64,000 nucleotides of DNA from Antennarius striatus (GCF_040054535.1 NC_090798.1:3388001-3452000), one strand, 5' to 3'. Positions 49,183 through 63,144 are shown, numbered from the stretch's first letter. Notes: generated by a model not told the origin, from the sequence alone. Translations and numbers: made by a program.

Positions 49183-50459
49183 TTATTTTTTTTTACATTT
49201 CCTGCGTGATTCACCAGAATTAATTCTGAATGTTAAACCAAATCTCATGATGAAGGTGAGTAAAAACTGCTTTGGCCCATTTTCTGAAAACTAGTCAAGT
49301 GCAAAAGTTTCAATTTTACAAGATTAGTACAAAAAGTCTTACCCACACAAAAAACACCCAGCACATAAACAATAAGACGTCGTGGAAGAACACAATATGT
49401 CAGTGTGGGCGTTTGGGAGAGGCTTTTATTGCCTGTTGCAAAACATGAATCCTGATCATGTTCTGATTCGCACCTAAAATGTTTTTTGCGTAACTTATTT
49501 TTGCTGCACTATTTAGCTCTAACACATGATTGCATGTGAACAGCCAGCCTCTGTCCTGTTTCCAGACAAGGACAAGCCGAAACCAAAAAGCGCCGCCCAC
49601 CCCCGAACATATGTCGACCACCGGTTGAAGCGTTCACTGCCTTGTTAGTTACTGGGTTTATTAACCTGTTTGTTTTCTCTGATCATGTGCTCCTCAGATG
49701 CTCGCTCTGATGACATCTCTCACATTCACATTCACTAGTGAAGTCTTTTCCCTGTTTGTGCGCCTGTTAGCAGGATTCCACCAATAAGTTCTGACAGTTT
49801 GGTGAAACTCAACGTGAGGCTTGTGTTTTCAATTTTCACTGTATGTTCCGGAAGGGATGATGCTTAAATAGGGACATAATCTCGATCGGTGTCGGGATCG
49901 ACGTCTCCAAATGATCTTGTTTATTTGAGTTGCAAGCGCTCTTTCCCCAACGGACCAATCAGGTGCAAGAAAAGGTGGACCCAGCTCACTTCTTTGTATC
50001 GTGCGTAGCTGAAATTATTCCCCTGCATCAAAAACAAACCCATACTTTAGACCTCAGGCGTTTACTCGGTCGACAACTTCCAGATTGTGAGTTATCAGTC
50101 TGACGGTAATTTACATTTTGCAGCTTCGTGCGTCTCTCCACCTAAAAGGTTTTATAATGCATGTAATGCTTTCCACCTTCAGACAATTAATGCACAGGCT
50201 GGGGGAGTTAAACAGCAGGGTGTAAATCAACATGATGAATCTGGCTCCACTGTGGTGTTTTTGTATGTAATTCACTTCTGAACTTGTGTATGTCCCTGCC
50301 TCTGTGTTTGGGTAAAGTTATTTATGTGGAGTGCCACCATGAGCGAGGTCTCAGCTGTTATTTCAACCCGTTTCTCCTTGTGTGTTTCATCACAAGAGGA
50401 GAATGTTTACTGAAACACAGCCAAACCCTCTCCCTTTCGTTCCATTTGTGTGTGTACTG

Positions 50460-50462
<3 letters not shown>

Positions 50463-50506
<44 letters not shown>

Positions 50507-50637
50507 CACACGCATGCACACGCACTGATCCAGACCTCTGGCCTCTTCGATTTTAGTTACGTGGCCACCTTCTCCTCTTCCTAATCCCTTTAAATTAGAC
50601 GTTGGGGCTGCCAAGGAACTCCCAGATAGCGCGCACA

Positions 50638-50706
<69 letters not shown>
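50463..50706. repeat. Two (CA)n microsatellites
   Basis: CA at 50463-50503 and a longer one at 50634-50706, with further scattered CACACA words to 50880. Confidence 0.95.
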
Positions 50707-50708
<2 letters not shown>

Positions 50709-50990
50709 AATTGTCGGCCAGTTTCCAAGTGGCCCTCTGAGATATTCTTTTCAGGGCTTGGTGTCCAGTGGGGGCCAGCCAAAAACACACACATACACAC
50801 ACAGAGGGAGTCACATACACACTGAGTGGGGGGCCACACACACGTAATACACAGGTACACGCACAAACACACTTGCAGTCACACGGGGAGGGAACAGTGC
50901 AGCATTGTTCGATGCTTCCTGAGAGAGACGGCTTTAGGATCACAGGAGCTCCGTCAGCCCGGACCCTTCCTCTCTTCTGTCTCTGGAGCC

Positions 50991-51029
50991 CAGTCATCCA
51001 GTTCAGTCATCCAGTTCAGTCATCCAGTT
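50991..51029. repeat. 13-bp tandem repeat, three units
   Basis: The unit CAGTCATCCAGTT occurs three times in perfect tandem. Confidence 0.95.
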
Positions 51030-54000
51030 CGCAATGGAGCGCCATGAGAGACCACATGTCTACTGGCCGGGACAAAAGATGCATAGATCACTCAAACATG
51101 TGTAGCTTGTTGCTTTTTTTTTTTTTTTTTTGTAATTTTATCATTTCAACACAAGCTACAGATTTGAAGTGTTGTCGGAAAGAAACTTGAATCCAAACGG
51201 CACAATTTAAGGGACGGGTTTATGACCGTACTCTAGTAGTAGTGTTCAGAAATGACTGCCAGAAAACTTTTTGCTGAAGTTAACGTCTTTGTTTCCATCT
51301 TTGCACATTCTGATGTGAACATTATGTGTCTTTTTCGTTCTTTTTTCCCCATTTTTTTTTTTTTTAACAAAAGCACAAACGCATCATGTGCCGTGGATTT
51401 ATTTTTCTGATGACTAGGTCCTCTTGTTTTAATAGTGTCACAAGACATGGAAGCATGTCTCTAGTAAATGAATAGTTGCTAAACCAGGAAAGAAATCTGA
51501 TAAAAAAGAAGTACATTTCGATTTAAAAAAAAAATCCGTTCATGTTGTCCTTTTTGACAACATGAATATTGCTTTGTTTCCATATTCATTCACTTCTTGC
51601 TTTTTCTCAGTTATTAAACATTAGAGGCGTAGATGGAGTGTTTATTTTCAAATATCTATTTTTAATCTTTTTCTGAGTAGGAATCATTGTAAACTTTTTA
51701 TTTTTATTTTTTTTAAGTTTTAGTTTCACTCAAAGTAGTTTGTGATTATTTGACAACCTTTTTTAAATTTTACAGCCTCTCATGTCAGAGTTGCTCGGGT
51801 GTGAATTTGATGATGTCATGTCTGTTTATACACCATAAACAACAGCTGATCCAAAAAAAGAGAAGAAACATACTGGCAATTTTTTTATTTTTTTTAAATT
51901 AGCAATGTCACACTGGTTCCTGCTCAGACGGTGCAGGATATTACCTGATCTGAGTGAAATATCTGTAAAATCCTGTTTACAGGTGCTCCTCTTCCTTTAT
52001 TTCTTCTCGTACGCAGGTATTCAGCCTGTGTTCAACAGCACCGCTGAGAGATACATAAGACCTCATGTTTTACTGACTGTTTCTTACATGCTAAGAACTG
52101 CTGCTAAACAGACCTGAAGGACTCATTGTTTATGAGCCCATGAGAGAATGTTGATGTCAGCTCCCTGAGGGGATGAGTTAGATGAACGAGGATTCTACAG
52201 CAGCAGTAAAAGAAACTTTCAGAGATGAAACTGGAAAAATAAAGACGACTCTCAAAGGTGGGATTTTACCAGGTGGTTAAAGATCATTTAAGCGAATGAA
52301 AATCTTTTAACAGAAGTCTTTTTTTTTTTGTTTTGTTTAAATGAAACAGGCTGATCTGCTGTCAGGATCCAGATTCTTCAATTGTTGAATCATCGGGAAG
52401 GAACTTCTTCCTGAAGGAATAACTAACGGGACCGTATTTGCAATTTCAGGATTTAGCTAAGTGAAGTCAGGACTTGGCAGAGAGCAGCTGCTGTCAGAGT
52501 AGAATGAAGGTTGGGGGGGGGGGTATCTCTCCTCACAGTTCATTGTAAAAGCCTTTGGAGCCGTTCCAGTTGCATGCTCCCAGGGCATGGTAATGATGAG
52601 TCCTCCGACTCTGGAGCCTTGCATGTCTCTACCAGCCCAATCATATTTTCCACTTTGTTTTCCAACAGTTTTACTCAAAAAGAACAACTAAGATTAAAGG
52701 AAATGATCGATAAAATCATTCAATCGAAGTTGCATCGGGCTGAGATCAATGCATACCAATGAGAAATAAGCTCAAAGGAAGACTTGACTCTTTAGAGAAC
52801 AATCAAAATTCAGAAATCGAATTCACGACATACACCTGTCCTGAACGTCTCTTCGGCTGTTTAAGGCTGGAACATCTGCTACTCCTCAGTACACTTACAG
52901 ATGCTGAAAGAGTTCAGTAAGGAGGTCATCCCAGTATCCCATTGACCAATCAACGGTCTGTAATGTGTCACATGATGTTTTAGTGCCTGTTTGTACAAGT
53001 TCAGGGGAGTTGGGTCAGAATGGTGCAGCGACAATGTGGATCTGTTCAGTGTGATAAAAATCAGACAGGGCAGAACATCTTTGGAAACGACTAGAAATAG
53101 GTTTACGACTTTTTTTTTCGTACAATTTCTACGAAATGAAGTTGTCAAACTTCTCTTAATACTTTCAGGGTAATTTCTCTTTGTGTAGCTTAAATCCACA
53201 AGAAAAGAAAAGGATATCCAAGTGATGATGATGATGTTACTCTACATAGCTCAGCTTGGCCTTTGGCCTCGTCTCCACGTACTAATGGAAAGGAAACGTT
53301 TTTTCCCAAATCTTGTTTTCAGCTCAGAGCAGCGATGTGTACAGTCTTTATCTCCTCACTAACATGAACGAGACACTCCCTACCAGCCCTGTCAAAGTTA
53401 ATGGACACACACATGCATGGAGTTACAGGGGGTCTGCACTCACACACACACATGTGGTCCTATGAAGTTTAATCTTTTATTCTCAAACACCAAAGACTTT
53501 CAATAACAATCAATCATTGGGCCAGAACCACCGGAGCAGGGAGTGTGTTTTTGCAGGAGAAGGAAAGTCTACTTCCACTCCATTTGTTGCAGTGATCAAA
53601 CTCAGACCCACTCATGCGTGTGCGGACCTCCCCATCACATTTGCTAGTGTTAGCTGTCATCACGCCTCTCATTCCGGGCCAAAACGTCAGTGTCAGCAGT
53701 TTTTGAAGCGATCGGTCTTTGATTGCACACAGATGATATACGATGACCCGCTCTGCTTCTTCTTCTTTTTGTGCTGAAAGACGATTGAACAGGCATGTTT
53801 AGTCAGAACGTTTTTGAGTTAGGGAAACGTTTTGCTTTTTACACCTCCATTTTTGTTTAACCCTTATTTCTTAATTTCAGAGTTAAATTTGCATTAAAAA
53901 AAACACAAAAAAAGTGTATTTTTATAAGTAAAACAGCCAGACTTTTTACAGAATGGTTCCCCTACTAGGAAGGACTATAAAACGCTGCTTGATTCTTAAT

Positions 54001-55881
54001 AGGTAAAACATCATAGTCAGTATTATGAGTTGAATAGTACTATAAGGTTCTAAAAGGGGCTATTATACACAATGTGAGCTTTTTTGCTGATGATACTGTA
54101 CTTTTATTTGGGTAAACTTGTGAACCAGTTGCACTCTGTGTTTTTAAATCTCTCTAGTGTTACCATGACCCCTGGAAAATCAAGTCTTAAAAATGTGCTC
54201 ATAATAAGAAATTGTTCCGTCCGTACTTAAATCAAAAAAAGCATCGGATTTTTATTGTAACATTTAACCAGGTTACATTTTGATGGGAACAGAACTAAAG
54301 CAAACATTCAATAAAAAAAGAAACACTCCTTTTTTTCCTCCAATGTTTAATCTTCAGTCTGTCTCCTCCATTTTGTTAGAAAGGATTTAATCCTGTGTTG
54401 GTTTCATTAAAAGACATGAGTCATACTTTTCAGGACTGGGCAACACGCCGGGACTGCTTAAAAGTGGTTCCATTATTTTGTGAAAGAAAAACTTTCTTTT
54501 ACATTTACTGCCATATCCTTCCTGCTTGGTTTGAACAAATTTACATATTGACGCAGTTAGACCCTGACTATCTTCACCTCGGATTGTCGAACTGCATGAA
54601 AACGAAGAAAAGTACAGAAGTGAGGCGCCGAAGAGAGAAAGGAACAAGAGACAGACGACAAAAGGAATTTGTTTCGTTAAAAAAACGAAGGTCGAGCGGA
54701 AACGAATCAATTAAAAAAATTTAAAAAAAAGAACAAGGGGAAAGAATGCAGCTCTGTAATCTGTCCTCATCAGTGCTTGTTGTGAAGTCATTAGTAGGGC
54801 TTTCAGACCGTGATGCTTACAACCTCTGTGAAGTGTACACACACTGAACGTACATAACTCAACAATCTGCTCTACATCCCCTCCTCTCCAGCATTCAGTT
54901 CCCAGAGATGTCTTGTTCGGTCCATGCTGCCCAGAATCGCATGATAGGACTGCGTGGAAAATGGAGAATGGAAGAATTTCCTATTGGCCCACAGAGAATA
55001 TGTTGCTTCAACCGTCCGATATTAGATATGTCATATGTCTCGACTACTGTATCTATGTGTGTGTGTCTGCGTACGAACTCAGTGTTTCATGAGGAGTCGT
55101 GTTTCAGCTGAGTTTTCCAGCAGCGAAAACATTTGGACTCGGGTATTTTTCATAGCCGGAATGATCATATAACATCCTTGGTGTATTTCCTTCCATTCAT
55201 ATCGTTCCATAGCATCCATTCTCTTCACTCTAGCACGTCAGCCAAGGAATAGTTGCTTTCGCGGTGAAAAGCAGCACTTCATGAAAAGTGCAGCAAAATC
55301 TATAAACTTGGTTAAAGAAAATATAAAATCAGAAACATGTGCAAACGGATAGCTCACAGGAGGAACTCTTGTTTCACTTAGCGTCATAAATTAAAGGCAT
55401 GCATGGATGAATAACGTAATGTTTAAGTAAACATATGGAACCACTGGGGTATCACCCAACGAAAAACAACAACTGCCCCGTATTTGTCTGTTTATTGGTC
55501 TGTCAGCAGGATTACTGGATGGATTGCCATTGGCTAAGGAAAGGGAAGAAGTTCCGTTTTAGTGTGGATTCAAATAAAGGAGCAGTTCCAGGAATACTTT
55601 TTCATTTTCTCTCAGTTTTATCTTACATGTCAAAAAAAAAAAATAGTGAAACGATTTCTACAAAAATGATAATTACCCTTTCAGAAAGAAGAGATTTTGA
55701 TTGAAGGGCATTTGTGGCAGTAATAAAAATGCCCTAAAGGAGTCCCTATACTGGTGGTGGTGGTGGTGGCGGCTGATTACTCTGCTGAGACTGTTGAGGC
55801 TTATCTGCTGTAATTAGATTTGATTACTTTCTCTGACCGACACAATTTGTGCTCACATTTTCTTGCCTATTTCTTTTAAAG

Positions 55882-56031
55882 GTGCGGAGCCAGGGTGTCA
55901 CAGAAGAGCTGAAGTGTCTGAGTTTACTCAACGCTCTGGATAAGGACCAGGACATCCCAGACCAGTTGGCCCAGCTCTTCGGTGAGCCCTGCATCAAACT
56001 GGCCGAAGGCATAAAAGCTTACATCTCCAAG
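55882..56031 (+). CDS. tnfsf10: TNF-superfamily ligand, coding exon 2 (stalk)
   Basis: The exon is 50 codons, phase 0 at both ends, between acceptor TTTTAAAG and donor AAG|GTGAGC. It continues the type II protein directly after SISQ with VRSQGVTEELKCLSLLNALD, and ends GEPCIKLAEGIKAYISK. This is the extracellular stalk, with two Cys residues 25 apart and alternating hydrophobic positions suggesting helix. A C-x(n)-PC pattern followed by a helix and Lys at the exon end is also seen in the second exon of TRAIL. The remaining exons (stalk end and TNF homology domain) were not found up to 64000. RANKL cannot be excluded. Confidence 0.78.
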
Positions 56032-59000
56032 GTGAGCACATTATTAACATTTTTAATTTTACATTCCCTAAACCAGAGAACACAATTACATATAAACGAC
56101 TTTCTGAATGAGGGCTATTTGATTGAGAATTCCAACATTTTCATTTCATGTAAGTTCACGTGTTTAATTTCCCACTCAGCGTGTCATCCGTATGAATACT
56201 GTGTGGCACCATTGTCCAACTCACAGTTCAGCCTCACACAATTGGAGTGATTAACACCAGCAGGCTTCCTCTGCACAACATAATCACAACCTGTGCATTG
56301 TTTCACTCCGCTGCGTAGGAAATCACACTTATTAAACGCATGTGTCAGTCATCCCATAAAATAGCATTGTTTTGTTGAATACATGGCTTTTAATGGTAAA
56401 CAACCTCAGTGATAGCGGGGTACTGGTCCAGTCGAGTCTGGAAGAAAATGTTCTCAGTAAAGGAGACTTCAAGGCTGTTTAATTTTTATTCGGGATGCTA
56501 AGTAGGCAATTTGGTTTGTTTGTACGTTTACACAAAACCTGTTCAGCAGATTTTCATCAATCATAGAGGAAAGGGTAAATTAAGCATGTGGCCGGATAGA
56601 ACCCATTAAGTTCTGTAGAGTGTCGGGATATTCGAAAATGATCGACCGGTTTCCTTTGAAATTGGATTGTAAAGCGAGTAAATTTGAATTATGGATTTTG
56701 GGGTAAATCTGCAAATGATAGCTTTTGTGGGAATCCTGAAGACAACCGTTTAACTGGGAAAAGTTATTAACAGATGTTCATAAATCTTTATTAAGAAATA
56801 GACGCCAGGGGTTAAATTGGTTTTTGCAGAAGATGAACTGTTGATTTGTCTGGAACGGCTGTTTTCTGTGCAGCTAAAGTTGGATCCAAGTTATAGGTGT
56901 ACATTTTATTTTGAAGGAGCTTAAGAGCATTTGTTGCTTATAATTATTGGGAGAAGGAACTCTTTAGAGGGAATATTGAATCCTAATAGAGGTTTTCGAT
57001 CTCCAAACACTTTTATTTAATCAAGAACAAGATTGATTTTTATTGTTTGGACTTTATCAAAATGGAAAGCAGCAAATTATTTTCTTCTAATAATGATGGA
57101 GAATTGACTCGTCTGTGTAAGATATTATTAAATAATAAAAATGATTTAAATGCATTGAAAATATTTCCAAAAGGAAAAAGGGAAGACGGTAAATTAAATG
57201 CATAATTTCTGACTATTTTCTAAATTATGTCCTGAATATCTCAACTACTTTACTTTACACACTCCAGTTGTTCCTGATACATAAATTACTGTATATATAC
57301 AGTGTATATATATATTTATAGATATATCCTAGCTTTTGTGTGTCAGCTGCCCTGGGTTAGAGACCAGATGGAGACTCAGCAGGCAGGAATCTGCTCAGAA
57401 ACATTGAGTTTGGAAACATCTGCAGGGGATTGATGCAGAACTAAAGCTACAGGTGTGACTAACTGGTTATATCTGTCATCCTAATGGGAAAACAGTCATC
57501 AAAAGCAATACATGTCGAGATCATATGCACCAAATTACCAATAAAAACAAACAAGAAGTGCTTCAAAGAGCTTTCATTCCAAATTAACAACTGAAAAATT
57601 GGGTTATTTTCTATATTTTTGCATCATTTCAGAGATGCCCAGCTGAAGTTCAAAGAAATAATCAATCGTCTGTAGCGTCTGAGAGATTTCTGCCGTGGGT
57701 GGGGTTTTTTTTTTTAGGCACACACATTTATAGAAAGACACTTGGCTGTGTTTCGACATGTTTGCTCTGTGCTTGATTGAACCTGCTTGACCACAGTTAG
57801 GTTTGTCTGCGGGTCTGAGCCTTTGTGAACTCGTGCCAGTTGAATACCGACGCAGACAGACACTCATTCTGTCAAGTTCAATCCGATTATTACGGTTAAT
57901 GGGCCTTGAGTGAGATTTGACTTTTGAAACTTGCTACCAGGTGTTTACTTTGCTCCAAAGATGAACATTTATACATGTCTGACATATTTAAATAGTCTGT
58001 ATTTTGTTAAAATTCTAGAAAACCATTCAAACCTACCTCAGCAGGCATGATGGCATTTATTTGTTGCTCTATTTGTTTCTTTTGTGGTAAGAAACAGGCT
58101 AAATATGTGTGGTATTTTTTCATCTGATTCATTGAATTCCGAAGAAGGAAAAATGTCATCCCTTCTCACTCCTGAATCTTTCTTTGTTTATGGTTCCTAA
58201 GGAAATCCCTTAGGTAGTTTTTGTGTAAGAATAAACCCAACTATCAAGCAGACATTGGTAAAAAAATAACTTCCTTGGCTGCTGCTGTTACCTGTTTACA
58301 GAAAACCAGCTTGGCCAGTCTGTCCCTTAAATCGCTGTATTTTCACCACGTGTCTTCCTTTCTGTGACTCATCGCTGCATTTTGGTTTGTTGTTTTCAAG
58401 CAGCTGTGTCTCACATGTCCTCCTCAGGGCCCTCCGACTTACTCAGCTGAGATCAGGTTATTCAACAATTACATTGCAATAATAAGAGACATAGATTAAA
58501 CATTTATTTTTTACCTTGACAGGCATTCCGTTTCTTTATTCCTTAAAATAAAGAAACAAAAAAAGCTCCTGAAATGTAAAATGACTATAAAATAACAATG
58601 ATTTAATGTACAGATGTGTTTGCACGTAATCAATAATCAGGATCTCTCATCCTTGCAGTATGGTTATTCTGCTGAGTCAGCGTCTGTCCACAGCTGCATT
58701 AACATTAGCCAAAAACTCCTGCGACAGCAGAACGCATTATGGTCAGGGAACGCCAGCGAATCTGGGAAGTCATGGTTCGTCACTCTCTCACACACACCCG
58801 CCCAAACACAGACGGTCATACATCAGCCCACTTACACTCCTTTCACATAAGTCATCACCCTTGCAGACACCGCCAAGAGGACTTCTCCCACTTGGTCTTA
58901 AACGCCTGGATGATTACAGAAGTCTTATTTTCAGCCCTCATTTCCTACCTCCTGCAAACAAACACAAACAAAACACAGCCTGTCTTTATCTAAGCAGCTC

Positions 59001-62000
59001 TTATCTTTTCTGCAAATGCATTTCTGAGTCTTGGTTGCTTTTTTCTGTTTCTTATCCTTCTACTTTTTGGTATCTCTGCTTTGCAATACAAGCAGTGATT
59101 CCAGCTCCGTGTGAGCTTCGCTGGACGAAAACAGGAAATGTCGCGTTTTAAATTTTACACAAATGAATGTTGAAGTTTCATAGGAATTTAAAAAAAATAA
59201 CTCAAGGGCCTTCGTTCCGCACAGACACAAATATCGTGTCAAAAAAAATGAGTAAGGCCTTCTCAAATTAAAGTCTCGTATATAAGCGCGTGTAGAGTAT
59301 ATACGGTCTAAAATGTTTAATTGGAAGCAGAAAAATTAGTCTGGCCTGAATCCCTTCATCTCATAGTCACAATATGACGACAGTAAGACCACCAACACAG
59401 TTTCACTAGAGATGAAAAACAAAAGACACATGGATGAAATCACAACCTGATTGGACACTTTTATGACATTTATGATGTATATGGTGCACTTCTCTTTACT
59501 GCAGCCTTCAACAGATGGAGCGATGATAAGCTGCTGATAGTATTTCAGAGGTAGTCTCAGACGTGGTTTTTCTGCATTGATTTTCTCAAACTTTTTTTTC
59601 TTCATGGTCCATTCCCCCGACCCACCCCTGTAATTTTTTGGGCTAGTCCCTTCATGTACTTGTTTGGCATCCATAGAAGATTGTCTAACCACAGTCTTCA
59701 CCAGCGTGTTTCTAGACCATAATAGGTCCTACATTGGATCTAAAGATGTGTTGAGTTCAATGGCTTGACATTTCTGGGAATATGTTCAAATGTTTTGCAG
59801 TTTCTTAACTGAGACGATTAAGAATATCGGATGTCTGGGAATATGTTATATTTATTCACGATCTTCTGTGTTTTTCAATCATTTCTGGTGAATGATCTTT
59901 TAAGCTAATACAGCGACACAAACTGGGGTCGAACATTATTTGACATCTTATTTGACGGACAGAGATATGAGCTGAATCAGTTATAAGAAAGTGAGTAAAC
60001 AGTCTTAAAGTTTAAATTTCCAGCTGTAACCTTCAGTGACAATCACCAGAAGTTACCGCCGACTTCTTGTGGCTGGACTGCTTTGCTGAACAGATATAAA
60101 TGTGTAGCAGACGGTGACCAGAATAACAGGACAAATATAGTTCGAGTCTCAGAAGCCACTTCCCAAAGGCCCGCTGCTGCTTTTTCTGGTGTCTTTAAGG
60201 CATCCCAGCTGTTGCAGATAGCAGGTGCTGAAAGGAAGTATGAGCATGCTTCCTTTCCTCTTTACTGCAAATGAGCCACCTAAAACATTTTGACCCACAG
60301 AGCCTTTGCAAAAAATGTAAACTCTTTTATACTTTTAAGTCATGTCTGCTGACGTGACCCTTTTTCAATTTGAGTGTGAAAACAGAATTTGTAACGGATA
60401 TACCACTGGGTTTGGATGAAGGTATCAGATGTCAAAGTGAAAATGAATCTTATATATACTTGGATGTAGTAGACATTGTAGTAAGTCTGAAAACTCACTC
60501 AAATAGTATTTCTGTGCTTTCTATTTCTGGCAAACTGGTCTTATAAGTCAAAAACAGATGTTTGGATTCAGTTATCACCTATGCAGTTTGTGCATGGCTC
60601 CGTTTGCCCCTGATGTCTGTTATATAATGTCTAGTGATGAAAGGCACAGCACTGATAAATGAGGTGGAGAAAAAAATGGAGACATATCATGGAAAGATGA
60701 AAGAAAGAGCGGCATTATCCTAGTTTCCCCCTGGAAATAATAATAGTGGCTTCGCATGTAAATTCCTCTGCGGAGGACACATGCAATACATTAGAAGAAC
60801 ATAAGATACCTTAAATAGACAAGTATTAATGATGTGACAAAGTCATGTTGGAAGAGAGTGATCGGAAGAGGTCGAGGTCAGATCCCGACAAAGTCAACCT
60901 GGAGGGAGGAAAAGAAGAGAAAAGTAGATATGAACGGAACAAGCTGGGAACCGAACAAATTAAAAAGAAAGACATGAAAGTGAAGAAAAAGGAGGGCGAA
61001 AGAGAATATATCACAGCAAGGTTTTAATTATACAAATGGAGGCAGAAGAAGGGGAAGAAAAAAAACTCCACTGAGTGCAAATATGTTTCAATGTGGAACA
61101 AAAGGTAAATGTTCAAATAAAAAAAAAATGTTCAGAATTTAAATGTTTCTTCAAAGTGGCCTGATTAATTTAACTTCCCTCATTTATAATTTTGGATGAT
61201 TAATTTAATAACATACACATCAGAGAGACTTAACACTACTACATATATCATCTTTTAAATTGGTTTGCATCTTGACTCGGAAGCGATCTCTTCGGTTAAC
61301 TCCAATTCAGCTTGAAGGAACTTTGACCTTTGACCAGTTATTGTCTAAATCTGTTCCAGAGTGGTGTTTCACTCCTGATGTTTTTCTGCCTTAGACACAG
61401 AAATGTAACATCTCCACCCCTGCTGGGATGAGCTGTCAAGATGTCATTACTCAGCTTCCATATACAGGTTTCCATAATGCTTAGAAGACAGGTTCAGGGT
61501 AATGTTTACTTGAAGAATTTAATCTCACTTGATGGGTGAAAGAAACAAAGATTTGGTACGATAGGTGCTGAGGTAACTTTTGTACCTGTAGATCTTGACT
61601 TTGGCTGTTAGGCTGAAGTACAGGAAACCGTGTGTAAACTAATAAATTGTGACATATTGTCAGATCTTGTCAGTCTTACAAAAATGTATCAGAACCAGAG
61701 GCTTCATGCTGCTGGGTGGATACTCTAAAATTTAGTAACATCTGAACTCAAGGTCTGCTTACTCACCCTTTACAGAGCGTTTATCAAGCAGATCAAGACT
61801 TTTTCATAGTTGAAGTTTGAAAACACATTTCTTTATCGTTTTTATATACTTATGATAATTTTCAGGAATAGAAATGAACAGGAAGGGGTTTTGGTTTTTT
61901 TGGTTTTTTTTGTGAACTTTTGACCGTTTATTTCCAAAGGGCGCTTCCTTTACACAATCCCTTTTGTCGAACACTGATGTATTTGTTGGTACCGTATCTC

Positions 62001-62608
62001 CAAATCTGCTCAGTATCAAAGCACTGATGTCATAGAGAGGCGCTTGGCGTTTGACTGCTGATGCAGAGCAGCTGCTGACATCACTTGTCCGATTGCGGAC
62101 TGACACGCAACAGGCTTCAAAAGTTCTGAATTTCAGAGAGCAGCATATCGCGTATTTCAGCAATGCCCTCGGAGCTCTGAAAATGAAGGGAGGCATTTGG
62201 ATGTGGAATGTTCTGTTCAAGGGGACTTTTTGTACCAAAGTAGAATGTATTTAATCAATTTTTTTAAAGAAATCCAGTCTTATCTTCTTTCATATCCCGT
62301 AGCAAGACTGTGTTTCTTCAAAGCTGCTTTGAATGCTATGTGAGAGATCTTTGTGCTCTACAAATACTATAATGGTTCTTTTATTGAGGAGCAAGTTGAC
62401 AAATCACCCTCGCATTAAGAAAATTAATTTGAGAGTCATAGACAAACACCAACCTTCATATTATCAGCACCGATGACTTATGTGACTGCAAATCCATGAC
62501 ATTAGCGTGACCGTGTGATTCAAACAGAGATGACTTTATGAAGAAAACGTATTTCTATCAACAAATAAGCAGGCAGATTTTACCTGTGCATAATTAATTG
62601 CATGTAAC
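56032..62608 (+). other. tnfsf10: Intron 2 of the TNF-ligand gene (start), no exon seen
   Basis: The intron begins with GTGAGC and continues past the window as far as can be seen. Sequence is AT-rich. Open frames at 58660-59151, 59336-59701 and 61804-62254 have no recognisable domain. A short palindromic TATA-rich stretch lies at 57288-57330. Confidence 0.45.
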
Positions 62609-62909
62609 TTACATAAACAATGATAAAGTGTGAAAAGAAATGCAGAAGTCACGACAACACCCAAACTACGTCTTTAGTCCACAATAGAGAACCTTCTCAG
62701 CTGATGTGGTATCCATCCGCCAATTCGTGGAAAAAGAAGGAGATTCCGGTCACAGCTGATGTACCCCTCCGCCAACTAGAGTCGGTGTCCCAAGTCACGG
62801 TTCATATATCGGATTTTTACATGAATGTCGAACAAAAATGTGGACAGAGCGCCGGCTCGTATCTCAAAAAACTTTTGTGTCAAGCAACTTGTATCTCGAG
62901 GTTCTACAG
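62609..62909 (-). mobile_element. CAGT-ended DNA-transposon fragment, copy B
   Basis: Homologous to 48741-49039 in the same orientation, including the doubled TCCGCCAA unit (about 62715 and 62770) and the ATGTCGAACAAA and GTGGACAGAGC words. Its terminus on the minus strand reads CTGTAGAACCTCGAGATACA. The flanking dinucleotide is TG instead of TA, so the end has mutated. Confidence 0.7.
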
Positions 62910-62984
62910 TGCTTTGATTCACATTCCATTCTTTGCATTGCGAAGAATACAACAGAACTTGATTACTGTGAAAAAAGTGCAGTA

Positions 62985-63142
62985 TTGATTATAAGGTGCA
63001 TCTAATTATAAGGCACACCTTGAATGAATGGCCTATTTTAAAACTGTTTTCATACATAAGGCGCACTGGATTATAAGGCGCGGTGACAGTTTTTGTGAAA
63101 ATTAAAGGCGTTTAGATGGGCCTTATAGTGCGGAAAATACTG
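62985..63142 (-). mobile_element. Non-autonomous DNA transposon remnant, second copy
   Basis: On the minus strand it starts CAGTATTTTCCGCACTATAA and carries repeated GCGCCTTATAATCCA-type words, matching the copy at 1017 in inverted orientation. TA at 63143-63144 is the expected target site. The far end was not identified. Confidence 0.65.
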
Positions 63143-63144
63143 TA

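Larger units (their letters stand above)
30430..55881 (+). other. tnfsf10: Intron 1 of the TNF-ligand gene (25.5 kb)
   Basis: Bounded by a GTAGGA donor at 30430 and a TTCTTTTAAAG acceptor at 55881, both phase 0. It holds many microsatellites, an L2 tail, a DNA-transposon fragment and otherwise AT-rich sequence. No nested gene was found on either strand. Confidence 0.7.

Noticed and set aside
50462..50997. Cys-Val repeat open frames
   Set aside because: Translation of CA/GT arrays, not genes.
50991..51029. CRISPR-like repeats
   Set aside because: Three adjacent 13-bp units without spacers in eukaryotic DNA; simple tandem repeat.
58660..59151. 163-codon open frame in the right flank
   Set aside because: No acceptor with matching phase, no TNF-domain motifs, and composition like non-coding neighbours.
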